Origin: Campylobacter concisus
Lineage (GTDB): Bacteria; Campylobacterota; Campylobacteria; Campylobacterales; Campylobacteraceae
NCBI RefSeq assembly: GCF_003048405.1
Contig: NZ_PIQS01000001.1
Location: 806,001-870,000 of the forward strand
Length of the DNA stretch: 64,000 nucleotides
Direction: 5' to 3'
The notes beneath the pieces were generated by a model. It was not told the origin of the DNA. It made no database searches and saw only the letters and a program-made list of their open reading frames with translations. Position numbers and translations under genes: made by a program. Shown here in pieces: positions 48,044 through 58,278 of the stretch (position 1 is its first letter; the number at the start of each line of letters is the position of its first letter).

Positions 48044-49369
48044 TTGAGCGATTTAAGAGATATCCCACAAGTTGATAAGATCATAAAAAACGAAGCATTT
48101 TCAGGATTTGATATAAATTTAGTCACATTGCTTGCAAGGCAAATTTTAAATGAAGTTAGGGCTAAAATTTTAAATGAAAATGCAAATTTTGCGTTGCAAG
48201 AAATAATAGATTTAATCCTAAACGAATATCATAAATTTAATGAATCAAGCCTTCAAAGAGTGCTAAATTTAACCGGTGTGACCATTCACACAAACCTCGC
48301 TAGAAGCGTCATAGATAAAGAAATTTTAAGCCGTGCAACTCCGGTAATCACAGGGTATTCAAACCTTGAATACAACCTAAAAACAGGCAGCCGTGGCAAC
48401 AGATACGACTATATCGGTGAGATGATCGCAAGAGCTTTTGGTTTTGAAGACGCCATCGTCGTAAATAATAACGCAAGCGCTGTATTTTTAGTGCTAAACA
48501 CCTTTGCAAAGGGCAGGGAGGTCGTCGTTAGCAGAGGTGAGCTAGTTGAGATCGGCGGTAGTTTTAGAGTGCCTGAAGTGATGGCAAATGCGGGTTGCTT
48601 TTTGAAAGAAGTTGGCACGACAAACAAAACTAAGCTAAAAGACTACGAAGAGGCAATTAGTGAAAATACGGCGATGCTTGTAAAGGTTCATCGCTCAAAT
48701 TTTGACATCGTGGGCTTTAGTGAAGAGGTTACAGCAAATGAACTAAGTAAATTGGCATGCGAGCAAAATTTGATAGATTATTTTGATCTTGGCAGTGGAT
48801 TTTATGGAAATTTGCCGTTTAACTTAGACAAAAATGAGCCAGATCTAAAAAATTTAAAAGATGTTTCGCTAGTTAGCTTTAGCGGTGATAAACTGCTTGG
48901 TGCGGTGCAGTGCGGCATCATTGTTGGCAAAAAAGAGCTCATCGCAAAACTTAGAAAAAATCAGCTTTTAAGAATGCTTCGCGTAGATAAAGTGATCATC
49001 TCGCTTTTGATTGAGAGCATGAAAGCTTATTTAAATAAAGAATTTGAGCTAATCACAACACAAAAACTACTTTACAAAAGCGTAAAAGAGCTTGAAAACT
49101 TAGCGAATTTTATAAATAAAAATTTAAAAACCCCGCTTGAGATACTTCGTACACAAACCTTTGTAGGAGGTGGTGCGATGCCAAATAAAAAAATTCCAAG
49201 TATGGCTTTGGCAGTTAGTGGAGATGCAGTTTTAAATGAGCAGAAATTTAGGCAAAAAAAGGTGATCGGCCGTATAGAAAATGATAAATTTTTGCTTGAT
49301 TTAAGAACACTTTTGGATGAAGATGTAAATGAACTAATAAAAATAATAAATGAAACGGAAGAAAAATGA
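48044..49369 (+). CDS. selA: L-seryl-tRNA(Sec) selenium transferase
   Basis: 441 residues from a TTG start behind AGGAGC. Converts Ser-tRNA(Sec) to Sec-tRNA(Sec) with selenophosphate, using PLP. The N-terminal RDIPQVDKIIKNEAF and RVLNLTGVTIHTNLARSVI are typical, and the PLP Lys is in VSFSGDKLLGAVQCGIIVG. DYIGEMIARAFGFEDAIVVNNNA binds tRNA. Length normal. Overlaps selB by four bases (ATGA). It is divergent from the polyferredoxin gene with about 150 bases between. Confidence 0.95.
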   Translation: MSDLRDIPQVDKIIKNEAFSGFDINLVTLLARQILNEVRAKILNENANFALQEIIDLILNEYHKFNESSLQRVLNLTGVTIHTNLARSVIDKEILSRATPVITGYSNLEYNLKTGSRGNRYDYIGEMIARAFGFEDAIVVNNNASAVFLVLNTFAKGREVVVSRGELVEIGGSFRVPEVMANAGCFLKEVGTTNKTKLKDYEEAISENTAMLVKVHRSNFDIVGFSEEVTANELSKLACEQNLIDYFDLGSGFYGNLPFNLDKNEPDLKNLKDVSLVSFSGDKLLGAVQCGIIVGKKELIAKLRKNQLLRMLRVDKVIISLLIESMKAYLNKEFELITTQKLLYKSVKELENLANFINKNLKTPLEILRTQTFVGGGAMPNKKIPSMALAVSGDAVLNEQKFRQKKVIGRIENDKFLLDLRTLLDEDVNELIKIINETEEK

Positions 49370-51186
49370 GTTTAATAATAGGAACAGCAGGACATATCGA
49401 CCACGGCAAAACCGCACTTATAAAGGAGCTAAACGGCTTTGAGGGGGACAATCTCGAAGAGGAGAAAAAGCGTGGCATAACGATCGATCTAAGCTTTTCA
49501 AATTTAAGTAAAAATGATGAGAATATCGCGTTTATCGACGTGCCAGGGCATGAAAATCTCATAAAAACGATGATAAGTGGTGCATATGGCTTTGACGCGT
49601 GTTTATTTGTGGTGGCGGCAAATGACGGACTTATGCCTCAAAGCTTGGAGCACCTTGAAATTTTAAATCTTCTTGGTGTGAAGTCTTTGATCGTGGCACT
49701 TACTAAGTGTGACCTCGTAGATGAAGTGACTATAAATTTAAGAAAAAAAGAGATAAGAGATGAAATTTCTAAATTTAAAAACCTGCAAATTTTAGAAATT
49801 TTTGCCGTTAGTATAAAGGATAAGGCAAGTATAGATGAGCTTAGAAACTACCTCTTTACGCTAAGAGCTAAAAAACGCGATGAGGAGGGCGTTTTTAGAT
49901 ACTACATCGATAGGGTTTTTAGCCTAAAAGGTATCGGAAATGTTGTAACTGGCACCGTTATAGAGGGAAGCGTTAGTAAAAATGAGAAGCTTTTTAACTA
50001 TGACGCTGGCAAAGAGGTGCTAGTAAGAAGTGTGCAAAGCCATGATAAATTCGTAGATAGCGCAGGAGTTAGCAGCCGTGTGGCGCTAAATCTAACTGGC
50101 ATTGAGCTTAATGAGCTAAAAAAGGGGCAGTTGCTTAGTAAAAAAGGCTATTTTAGGGGATTTAGAGAGGTTGATGCGGTCGTAACTGCTAAGAGTCTCA
50201 TCCACTCGCAAAGCGTAACCTTTTGCGTAGGAGCTAAAAATGTGCCTGCAAAGGTGCTAATCCTTAGCCAAAAAGATGATAGCTACTTTGTTACCTTTAA
50301 ATTTCAAAGCGATATGTTTTTGAAATTTGACGAGGCATTTGTTCTCATATCAGACGCTCGTGTGATAGGTGGCGGCAGAGTGCTAAATCCTGTGCTTGAG
50401 CCACTAAAAAAGGCTGGTAAAATTCTCTTCTTGGCTGCACTTTTAAAGCATGATTTTGTTGGAGCCTTTTCTATCTTAAAAGAGGCTCACAAAAATGGCT
50501 TTGGCATCATCTCTTCTTATCAAAGGTTTGGACTAAGTCACGAAGAGGCCGTAAATGTGGCCAAAAAAGTCTCAAACGTCTTTGTTGATGAAAAGGCTTT
50601 AAATATCTACGATCTAAGCGCGGTTGAGCGGATAAAGTCTGTGGTTAAATTTATGATAGAGAAAAATGAATTTGCCGTTTTCTCAGCTCAAAGTATAAGC
50701 TTAAAGCTTGCTTGGGCTAGTCAAAATTTGGCTCAAAAAGCACTTGATGAGCTTGAAAGTATAAACTTAATCTCTAAAAATGATGGCGTCTATACAAAAA
50801 AAGGCGTTGATATAAGCAAACTAAAAGTAAGGCTTGAAGAGAAAATTTATGAAATTTTAGAAAGCGGAAAGCTAGCTCCAACGGCACCTTATAATATATA
50901 TGATGAGCTGGAAATAGATAGGCTAAGTGGCGATAATGCCCTTAAAAAACTAACTGCAATGGGCAGAGTTGTAAGGCTGGAGCATAACCTTTTCATCACT
51001 AGAAATTCGCTAAAAATGGCACTTGATAAGCTAAGAGAGATCATCAAAAATCAAGGCTTTGTAAATGTCACAAACGCCAAGGATGCACTAAATTTAAGCA
51101 GAAAATATGTAATCGCTTATCTTGAGCAACTTGACCTTGAGAGTGACATAATGAAGCAAGGAAATGATAGAGTCTTTCGTGGTTAG
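49366..51186 (+). CDS. selB: Selenocysteine-specific elongation factor
   Basis: 606 residues. G-domain with GTAGHIDHGKTALI near 6-19, VPGHENLIKTM near 59, TKCD near 112. EF-Tu-like domains II and III follow, and winged-helix repeats in the last ~220 residues (FKFQSD to RKYVIAYLEQLDLESDI) read the SECIS hairpin of the message. It delivers Sec-tRNA(Sec) to UGA in fdhA and selD. Coupled to selA. The DsbC/G-like gene follows after 53 bases. Confidence 0.95.
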   Translation: MSLIIGTAGHIDHGKTALIKELNGFEGDNLEEEKKRGITIDLSFSNLSKNDENIAFIDVPGHENLIKTMISGAYGFDACLFVVAANDGLMPQSLEHLEILNLLGVKSLIVALTKCDLVDEVTINLRKKEIRDEISKFKNLQILEIFAVSIKDKASIDELRNYLFTLRAKKRDEEGVFRYYIDRVFSLKGIGNVVTGTVIEGSVSKNEKLFNYDAGKEVLVRSVQSHDKFVDSAGVSSRVALNLTGIELNELKKGQLLSKKGYFRGFREVDAVVTAKSLIHSQSVTFCVGAKNVPAKVLILSQKDDSYFVTFKFQSDMFLKFDEAFVLISDARVIGGGRVLNPVLEPLKKAGKILFLAALLKHDFVGAFSILKEAHKNGFGIISSYQRFGLSHEEAVNVAKKVSNVFVDEKALNIYDLSAVERIKSVVKFMIEKNEFAVFSAQSISLKLAWASQNLAQKALDELESINLISKNDGVYTKKGVDISKLKVRLEEKIYEILESGKLAPTAPYNIYDELEIDRLSGDNALKKLTAMGRVVRLEHNLFITRNSLKMALDKLREIIKNQGFVNVTNAKDALNLSRKYVIAYLEQLDLESDIMKQGNDRVFRG

Positions 51187-51239
51187 TATTTATTTACAAA
51201 AAGCAAATATAATCCGCCAAATTTTTAAAAAGGAAAAAA

Positions 51240-51980
51240 ATGAAAAAAGTGGTTTTGGCCTCAATATTAGCGGCAACTAGCCTAATGGCAGCTAGCAATA
51301 AGCAAATAGAAGATTTTTACTCAGAAGTTTTTAAAAATCAAAATATCGATGGTGTTAATGTAAAAGTCGTAGAACGCACTAAAATTTTAGATGATATAGA
51401 AAAAGTAAGCTTAAAATTTAGCAAAGGAGATATGTCTCAAGAAGATGTGACTTTTGTTAAGGGCGATCTTATGTTTCCTGATGTTGTAAATTTAAAGGAG
51501 CAAAAGTCTTATTTGGCTGAAGAAAAAAAGGTAATCGCAGAAAAAGCAGCACTTGATTTAGTAAAATCACTAGCTAAAATTTATAAAAATGAAGACAAAG
51601 CAAATGTTATAACTCTTGGCAATGATAGCAAAAAGCCAACTCTTATTATGTTTTCAGATCCTGAATGCCCATATTGTAGAGCCGAGCTAGCAAAGATCGA
51701 AACGACATTAAAAGACAATAACGTTGAAATCATCCTAACTCCAGTGCATGAACTATCATCTTTGCAAAAAAGTGCTTTGATCTATAAAGATATAAAAAAT
51801 GCAAAAAGTGATAGCGATAAGGTTAAAATTTTAAGAAAGTATTTTTCTGAAGATTATAACGTAGATGAAAAAAATGTTAGTAAAGAAGAGAGCGACAAGA
51901 TCGATACTCTACGAAAAAAATATTTCTCGGCTGGCGTTAGATCAGTGCCATTTATAATAAATAAAAGTGATCTAAAATAA
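51240..51980 (+). CDS. Periplasmic DsbC/DsbG-like thioredoxin-fold protein
   Basis: 246 residues. Signal peptide about 1-18 (ending MAA), a helical N-terminal part, then a thioredoxin fold with PTLIMFSDPECPYCRAELAK near 131-150, active-site CPYC, and cis-Pro in RSVPFIINKSDLK at the end. Such proteins correct or make disulfides in the periplasm. Near fdhA it may help mature formate dehydrogenase parts or cytochromes; this is inference. The C-terminus ends soon after the cis-Pro, short of the last strand and helix of longer members. Confidence 0.8.
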   Translation: MKKVVLASILAATSLMAASNKQIEDFYSEVFKNQNIDGVNVKVVERTKILDDIEKVSLKFSKGDMSQEDVTFVKGDLMFPDVVNLKEQKSYLAEEKKVIAEKAALDLVKSLAKIYKNEDKANVITLGNDSKKPTLIMFSDPECPYCRAELAKIETTLKDNNVEIILTPVHELSSLQKSALIYKDIKNAKSDSDKVKILRKYFSEDYNVDEKNVSKEESDKIDTLRKKYFSAGVRSVPFIINKSDLK

Positions 51981-51984
51981 TCTT

Positions 51985-52012
51985 TTCTAGGGAGCTCTCC
52001 CTAGAATTTATA
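51985..52012 (+). terminator. Terminator after the DsbC/G-like gene
   Basis: A perfect palindrome TTCTAGGGAGC/GCTCCCTAGAA-type of 22 bases at 51985-52006 (GCTC at the tip) followed by TTTATAC. It isolates the selAB-dsb unit from the fdh operon. Confidence 0.75.
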
Positions 52013-52282
52013 CTTTAAATTAGCCTTTCTCTCAAAATTCATAAAAGTTAAAATATTAAATATATTTTCTTATATTTTTAACAATAACTTAACATATTTA
52101 ATTAAAGCTTTATATTTACTTTGATTATCTTGCAATTATGCTAAATTTGCAGAGTTTAAATCTAGGCTATAAAAAGCCCTGAAATAGGCCTTGCAATATT
52201 TTAGAATTTCTAAAGTTGCAAATTGTGAAGACCAATCAAACCAAATTCTCAAATTTTTAAGTTTGAGAGCTAAGGAGAAAAA
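52013..52282. other. Leader region of the fdh operon
   Basis: AT-rich, no gene. A TTGCAATATTTTAGAAT string near 52190-52206 may be a promoter. A GGAG lies before the Tat-peptide gene at 52283. Confidence 0.4.
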
Positions 52283-52489
52283 ATGCAAGGATCAAGAAGA
52301 GATTTTCTCAAAAAATCTCTAAAAGTCGGTGCTGCCGGCGGAGTACTCGCAGTCTCAGCCGTAGCAAAAGTGACTAGTGACGACTTAGCTCCTGATGACA
52401 ATGGTGTCGTCGTTGGCAAGTCAAACAAAAAAGAGGTGCTTTATAAAAAAAGCAAGAACTGGGAAACCTACTATAAAATCGCTTACTAA
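52283..52489 (+). CDS. Formate-dehydrogenase-associated Tat-signal small protein
   Basis: 68 residues. It begins MQGSRRDFLKKSLKVGAAGG with the twin-arginine motif SRRDFLK, followed by a hydrophobic stretch and a short hydrophilic end (KNWETYYKIAY). This matches a small family (formate_TAT type) found directly upstream of fdhA in many epsilonproteobacteria. Its role is unknown; it might be a small subunit or a carrier. Eleven bases separate its stop from fdhA. Confidence 0.85.
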   Translation: MQGSRRDFLKKSLKVGAAGGVLAVSAVAKVTSDDLAPDDNGVVVGKSNKKEVLYKKSKNWETYYKIAY

Positions 52490-52500
52490 GGGAGAAAACC

Positions 52501-55476
52501 ATGAGTGATGCACGTATAGGAAGACGTTCATTTTTAAAGCTAGCCGCACTTGGTGCTGGAAGCACAATGGCTTTTGGAGAAAATGAAACGATAAGAAAAG
52601 CAAGTGATGAGGAGATAAAAAATCCTTTCCCTGGCTCAAAAAAGGTTAGAACGATTTGTTCTATTTGCTCAGCAGGCTGTGGTATCGAGGCTGAGGTAAA
52701 AGATGGTGTTTGGGTTCGTCAAGATATGGCGATGCATCATCCGATATCTCAGGGCTCACACTGCTCAAAAGGTATCGACCAGATCGATCTTACACACAGC
52801 AAACAACGCATCAAATATCCTATGAAAAAAGTTGATGGTAAATGGCAAAGAATTTCATGGGATCAAGCTGTAAACGAGATCGGCGATAAGATGCTTCAGA
52901 TCCGTAAAGAAGATGGCCCTGATAGTGTTGTTTTCTTAGGATCGGCTAAATTTAACAACGAACAGTCTTACTACTTTAGAAAATTTTGTGCATTTTGGGG
53001 TACAAACAGTAACGATCACGTAGCAAGAATTTGACATAGCGCAACAGTCGCCGGTGTGGCGAATACCTGGGGTTATGGCGCGATGACAAACCACTTTGGA
53101 GATATGGCTGCGAACTCAAAATGTATATTTATCATAGGAGCAAACCCAGCTGTGGCAAACCCAGTTGGTGGCATGAAGCACACTTTACAAGCAAAAGATA
53201 GAAACAATGCAAAAATAATTGTAGCTGATCCAAATTTTACAAAGACAGCTGCACATGCTGATCTTTATTTGAGACAAAGATCAGGAACTGATATTGCGCT
53301 TGTTTATGGTCTTATTCATATCATTCTTAAAAATGGTTGGGAAGATAAAGAATTTATAGAAAATAGAACTTACGGTATTGATGAGATAAGAAAAGAGGCT
53401 GAGCACTGGACACCAGAGGTTACATCTGATGTTACTGGAGTACCAGTTGATAAGCTACTAAAAGCTGCAGACATTCTAGCTCACACAAAACCAGGTACTG
53501 TTGTTTGGGCACTTGGCATCACTCAACACTCAGTTGGTACATCAAATACAAGAATTTTACCTATCCTTCAACTAATTCTAGGAAATATGGGTAAAGCAGG
53601 TGGTGGCTGTAATATCATTCGTGGCCACGACAATGTTCAAGGCTCAACTGATATGTGTAACCTTTCAGATAGCTTGCCAATGTATTATGGCTTAACTGAT
53701 GCAACATGGAAATATTACTGCAAAGGCTGGGGCGTTGATTATGACGAATTTATTAAACGCTTTGCGGTCTCAACAAAAGAGCCAAAACAAGGCGGCACTC
53801 CTGTTAAAAACACAGTCTTTGAAGAGTATTATTACCACGATCCTAAACATCCAGAAGATAGAAACTGGAGAAACGAAAAAGGCTGGTCACTTTCAAAATG
53901 GTGGCAAGGCGTCTTGAAAGAGGAGAATACATTTAGTAGTGGTGCATTAAGAGTTCTTTGGGTTCAAGGAACTGGTCTAACATCTATGGCGCACTTAGCT
54001 AAAATCCAAGAAGCAGCTTCAAAACTAGATATGATCGTTGTAGCTGAGCCATTTGTAAATGAAATTTCTATCCTTTCAGACAGAAAAGATGGTGTTTATA
54101 TCTTGCCAGTAGCGACTGCATTTGAAAATGAAGGTCACTTAAGTGCTACAAACCGCTCAGGACAATGGAGAACAAAAGTTGTTGATCCACTTTATGAGAG
54201 CAAGGGCGATCACGAAGTGATGTTCCTATTTGCTAAGAAATTTGGCTTTTACGATGAATACGTAAAAGGCATGAAAATGGGTATCGTAGATCATGAAATA
54301 AAACAAGTAAAAGATGATTTTGTATGGCCTGATGATGCGACAAATGAGATAGCTAGAATTGGAAATTCTATAGGTTATGGTGGTAGAACAGCCGAGATGT
54401 TTAGACGCCATCAAGCAAACTGGGATAAATTTGATCCAGATACGCTAATAGGTATTGGTGGTGAAGTCAAAGGCGAGTACTACGGTAAACCATGGCCGGC
54501 ATGGGATGAAAAACACCCTGGAACACCAATACTATATGATATGAGCAAGCCTTATGTTGAGGGTGGTTCAGGCTTTAGAAATCGCTTTGGACTAGAACAT
54601 AATGGCGTTAGTCAGCTAGCTAGCGAAGAGACAACACTTGTTGGCTCAGCTATAAAAGGTGGCTATCCACAAATCACAAAAGAGAATATAGAAAAAGTCT
54701 TAGGTATAACTCTAACTGAAGAAGAGAAAGCTAAGATGGGACCAAGCTGGAGTATGGATTATAGTGGTATTATCTTTGAAAAATGCCGTGAAAAAGGTGT
54801 TGTACCTTATGGTAATGCAAGGGCAAGAGCTATCGTTTGGGAATTCCTCGATCCTATTCCAAAACATAGAGAGCCTGTTCACTCACCACGCTGGGATCTT
54901 GTTCAAAAGTATCCGACATTTGATGATCAAGCTAGAAATTTCCGTGTTTCTACTAAGTTTAAGTCAGAGCAACAAGCAAAAGATTGGTCGAAAGAATTCC
55001 CTATCGTATTTAGTACGCAACGCGTCGTAAACCTAAGTGGTGCTGGTATGATCGAAAGAACTAGTAAATATCTATCAGCTATTACGCCAGAAATGTTTGC
55101 TAATGTTAATCCAGAGCTAGCTTTAAAATACGGCATAAAAGACCGCGATATGATGTGGATCCACAGCCCACAAGGCACAAAGATCAAAGTAAGATGCTAT
55201 CACAGCCAGATGGTAACTCCAGATAGAATTTGTATGCCATACAACTTCGCTGGCATTATGCAAGGCGTTGATCTTTCAGCTCGCTATCCAGAGGGCACTA
55301 AGCCTTATGTTATCGGTGAGAGCTTTAACACAGTTACTAACTACGGATTTGACCCAGTTACTCAAATTTCAGAGTTTAACGCAGGTCTTTGCCGCATAGA
55401 AAAAGCTGAAGAGAACACCTTTAAAACATCGTTTTATCACGAGTATGGCGAGAGAGACGCCTTAGGTAAAGAGTAA
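52501..55476 (+). CDS. fdhA: Formate dehydrogenase catalytic subunit, selenocysteine- and molybdopterin-containing
   Basis: 991 residues when UGA at 53032-53034 is read as Sec (residue 178). Oxidises formate in the periplasm. Tat signal GRRSFLKLAALGAGS at about 7-21. A 4Fe-4S cluster is bound by CSICSAGCGIEAEV near 52-65 and HCSKG near 86. The active site reads VARI-U-HSATVAGVANTWGYG, with Sec binding Mo or W and His-Arg partners. IIGANPAVANPVGGMKH and GGCNIIRGHDNVQGSTDMC bind the two cofactor nucleotides. Without recoding the gene looks split at 53034. RBS GGGAG. fdhB follows after 11 bases; the cytochrome b gene is at 22224. Confidence 0.96.
53032..53062 (+). promoter_or_regulatory. UGA-Sec codon and bacterial SECIS hairpin in fdhA
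   Basis: UGA at 53032-53034. Stem TCGCC (53048-53052) with GGCGA (53058-53062), loop GGTGT. Loop begins 19 bases after the UGA and starts with GG, close to the E. coli fdhF SECIS loop (GGTCT), which SelB binds. Confidence 0.85.
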
Positions 55477-55487
55477 GGAGAGATAAG

Positions 55488-56048
55488 ATGGCAAGAATGA
55501 AATTTTTTGTAGATACTAATAGATGTATCAGCTGCTTTGGTTGTCAAGTCGCTTGCTCTTCTGCTCACGAGCTTCCAGTAGGAATTTATAGAAGAAAGGT
55601 TATCACACTTCACGATGGTATCGAGGGCAAAGAGGTTTCAACCACTATCGCGTGTCAGCACTGCACCGATGCACCTTGCGAGCAAGTTTGTCCGGTTGAT
55701 TGCTTCTACATTAGAGCTGATGGCATCGTGCTTCACGATAAAAACAAGTGCATAGGCTGTGGATACTGCTTATATGCTTGTCCATTTGGTGCGCCACAGT
55801 TTCCTAAAGATGGGGCATTTGGCGTAAAAGGCGTAATGGATAAATGTACTATGTGCGCAGGCGGTCCAGAGCCAACTAACTCACATGAGGAGAGAGAGCT
55901 TTACGGTCAAAACAGAATGGCTGAGGGCAAAGTGCCTATGTGTGCGGCTATCTGTTCTACAAACGCGCTTTTAGTTGGCGACGCTGCTGAGGTTTCAAAT
56001 GTATATCGTAAACGCGTTATGCTAAGAAACACTGGGCTAAATGCCTAA
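55488..56048 (+). CDS. fdhB: Formate dehydrogenase iron-sulfur subunit
   Basis: 186 residues with four 4Fe-4S clusters that pass electrons from FdhA to the cytochrome b subunit. Cysteine groups: CISCFGCQVACSSAHE near 13-28, CQHCTDAPCEQVCPVDC near 63-79, CIGCGYCLYACPFGAPQF near 92-109, and CTMCAGG with CAAICSTNAL near 125 and 158. No Tat signal: it is carried with FdhA. Short of the 290-residue FdnH because the C-terminal membrane helix is absent, as in the Wolinella type. Followed by a strong terminator. Confidence 0.94.
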   Translation: MARMKFFVDTNRCISCFGCQVACSSAHELPVGIYRRKVITLHDGIEGKEVSTTIACQHCTDAPCEQVCPVDCFYIRADGIVLHDKNKCIGCGYCLYACPFGAPQFPKDGAFGVKGVMDKCTMCAGGPEPTNSHEERELYGQNRMAEGKVPMCAAICSTNALLVGDAAEVSNVYRKRVMLRNTGLNA

Positions 56049-56052
56049 CAAG

Positions 56053-56080
56053 AAGGAGAGCATTTGCTCTCCTTTAAATT
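56053..56080 (+). terminator. Terminator after fdhB
   Basis: AAGGAGAGC (56053-56061) pairs with GCTCTCCTT (56066-56074), loop ATTT, then TAAATT. It ends the fdh operon. Confidence 0.8.
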
Positions 56081-56237
56081 CTAAATTTTAAACTTAAAAA
56101 CCTTTTCATTATTTTATAAAGCTACTATTTTTTATTCAAAAGATAAATTTTAAATTTACATTAGAAAATTTCTAAAACTATTTAAAATTGGCTATTTGAA
56201 GACAAATTTCTCTTTATTATCTCAATTTGCTCTATTT

Positions 56238-56282
56238 TATGATAATCGTTTTTATTTTAATCAAAGTAAAGCCTTGGTAATA
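56238..56282 (+). promoter_or_regulatory. Possible promoter and Fur-box-like site of the iron-uptake locus
   Basis: TTATGATAATCGTTTTTATT at 56238-56257 has a GATAATC half like a Fur box, and TAATAT at 56277-56282 is a candidate -10. The two fit iron-repressed transcription of the FTR1-P19 genes, but the second Fur half is poor. Weak evidence. Confidence 0.4.
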
Positions 56283-56317
56283 TTCACTTCAAAAAAATCT
56301 CACAGGTGGTTTATTTA

Positions 56318-58258
56318 ATGAATAAATTCTTAAAATTTATACTAATTATGTTGTTGCCTATTTGGCTCGTGGCAAAAAATGACGACTATGAGCAGGTCGC
56401 AGCTCAGATAAAAGAGTCGCTACAAAAAGTAATAACAGAGTATAGAGCTGGCAATGTTGAACAAGCAGTCAGTGATACTCAAAATGCTTATTTTGGCTTA
56501 TTTGAAGATGTCGAAGCTGGCATCAGAATAAATTTAGGTCAGAAAAAAGCTTACTCAATGGAGAAGCAGTTTGGCGAGATCAGAAAGGCGATAAAAGCAG
56601 GTGAAGCGCCTGATGATGTTCAAAAAAGAATTGACCAGATAAATAGCGAGATCGCTGAAGTTCTACCGGTTATTTTAAAAGGACATAGGCTAGTTGGTGA
56701 GTATTCAGACAGCCCAGCTCAAGCTGCTGCAACTGACTATGATACTTCTAAATTTATCCCTGAGTGGAAGGTAGCATTTACAAATTTATCAGCCGATCTA
56801 GATAAAGCAATAGCAAGCTATGAGAGTGATAAGCAAGATGATGCTAAAAGTGCTATCCAAGATGCTAAATTTACAGACTACAGAAATACTCAACTTGAAA
56901 TCGCTATTCGCCAGCATATAGAAAATGGTAAAAGCATAGATTCTGATATCCAAAGAAAGATGGGCGAAGCGATCAGCGGCATCACAAATGGTATAAGCAA
57001 AGATGATTTTAAAACTAAGCTAGATGAGATCAAAAAGCTAGCATATGAGGCAATCTCAAAACTACCAGCTGATACTGCAAAACTTGCAAAAGTTGATATG
57101 AGCGATGTAGAAGCAGCTTCTGAAGAAGATAGTGGTGTAAATTATACCAAAGTCGTTCAAAACATAAACGACAAAATTCAAGCTGCTATCACACTTTATA
57201 AAAATGGTGATGCAAAAAAAGCCATGGGCGATATCCAAGACATCTACTTTGATGAGTTTGAAGGTAGCGGCATGGAGAATAAAGTAGGCGCAATAGATGT
57301 AAATTTAAAAACAGCTATCGAAGCTACATTTGGCAACCTCGTAGCCCTTATGAAATCAGGCGCAGATGAAAAAACACTTGAAGAGAGTGCAAGCAAAATG
57401 TCATCTCAGCTAGCAGCCGCACTTGAGAAAACTAATGGTTCAAGCTCACCTTGGACGCTATTTATCTGGGCGCTAACTATCATCTTAAGAGAGGGCTTTG
57501 AAGCTCTTATCATCGTTGCAGCCGTCGTTGCATACCTTGTAAAAACTGGCAATGCAAAAGCTATGGGTAAGGTCGTATATAGTTCAGTTGGCGTGGCTGT
57601 CATCTTAAGCTTTGTTATGGCGTGGATCATGAACGTCATCTTTGGCGAGGCAGCAGGTCAAAAAAGAGAGCTTATGGAAGGCATCACAATGCTTGTTGCA
57701 GTGGGACTTCTATTTTATGTTGGTTTCTGGCTTCTTTCAAATGCTGGCGCTAAAAAATGGAACGACTACATCAAATCACATGTATCTGAGTCTATCTCAA
57801 GTGGCTCAAGTACAGCGCTTTGGTGGACTGTATTTTTAGCCGTATTTAGAGAGGGCGCTGAGACAGTGCTATTTTATCAAGCACTTATCTTTGACGCAAA
57901 AGACTCAGCTGGCTACTCAATGATCGCAGCTGGCTTTGTCGTAGGTCTTATCGTTCTTTTGATAGTCTATTTCTTATTTAAAATTTTTGCTGTTAAAATT
58001 CCTATTAAACCATTTTTTATATTTACATCAGCGATCATCTTTTACATGTCGATCGTCTTTGTTGGCAAAGGCGTTGGTGAGTTAGTTGAGGGTAAAATTT
58101 TCATCCCAACTATCATAAAAGGACTTAGCTTCCCTGACTGGATGAGAGACTGGCTAGGACTTATGCCATATTATGAGAGCTTAGTACCTCAGATCATTAT
58201 GGTGCTTGCCCTAATTATAGGCATAGTTATCATGAAATCAAAACAAAATAAAAATTAA
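56318..58258 (+). CDS. FTR1-type iron permease with large periplasmic N-terminal domain
   Basis: 646 residues from the ATG at 56318 behind AGGTGG; a GTG at 56306 is less likely. Signal about 1-18. About 20-370 holds three related helical repeats (starting EQVAAQIKESLQKVITEYR, KVAFTNLSADLDKAIASYE, TKVVQNINDKIQAAITLYK). The membrane part follows with the iron-site motifs ILREGFEALIIV near 393 and VFREGAETVLFY near 505, both REGxE, seven helices. It moves iron across the inner membrane. In C. jejuni the relative Cj1658 works with P19. Twenty bases ahead of P19. Confidence 0.9.
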   Translation: MNKFLKFILIMLLPIWLVAKNDDYEQVAAQIKESLQKVITEYRAGNVEQAVSDTQNAYFGLFEDVEAGIRINLGQKKAYSMEKQFGEIRKAIKAGEAPDDVQKRIDQINSEIAEVLPVILKGHRLVGEYSDSPAQAAATDYDTSKFIPEWKVAFTNLSADLDKAIASYESDKQDDAKSAIQDAKFTDYRNTQLEIAIRQHIENGKSIDSDIQRKMGEAISGITNGISKDDFKTKLDEIKKLAYEAISKLPADTAKLAKVDMSDVEAASEEDSGVNYTKVVQNINDKIQAAITLYKNGDAKKAMGDIQDIYFDEFEGSGMENKVGAIDVNLKTAIEATFGNLVALMKSGADEKTLEESASKMSSQLAAALEKTNGSSSPWTLFIWALTIILREGFEALIIVAAVVAYLVKTGNAKAMGKVVYSSVGVAVILSFVMAWIMNVIFGEAAGQKRELMEGITMLVAVGLLFYVGFWLLSNAGAKKWNDYIKSHVSESISSGSSTALWWTVFLAVFREGAETVLFYQALIFDAKDSAGYSMIAAGFVVGLIVLLIVYFLFKIFAVKIPIKPFFIFTSAIIFYMSIVFVGKGVGELVEGKIFIPTIIKGLSFPDWMRDWLGLMPYYESLVPQIIMVLALIIGIVIMKSKQNKN

Positions 58259-58278
58259 TCTTATTTAAAGGAGAGAAT

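Noticed and set aside
53032..53056. fdhA as two separate genes
   Set aside because: The UGA stands at the known Sec site, the frame continues and a SECIS hairpin follows, so it is one selenoprotein gene.
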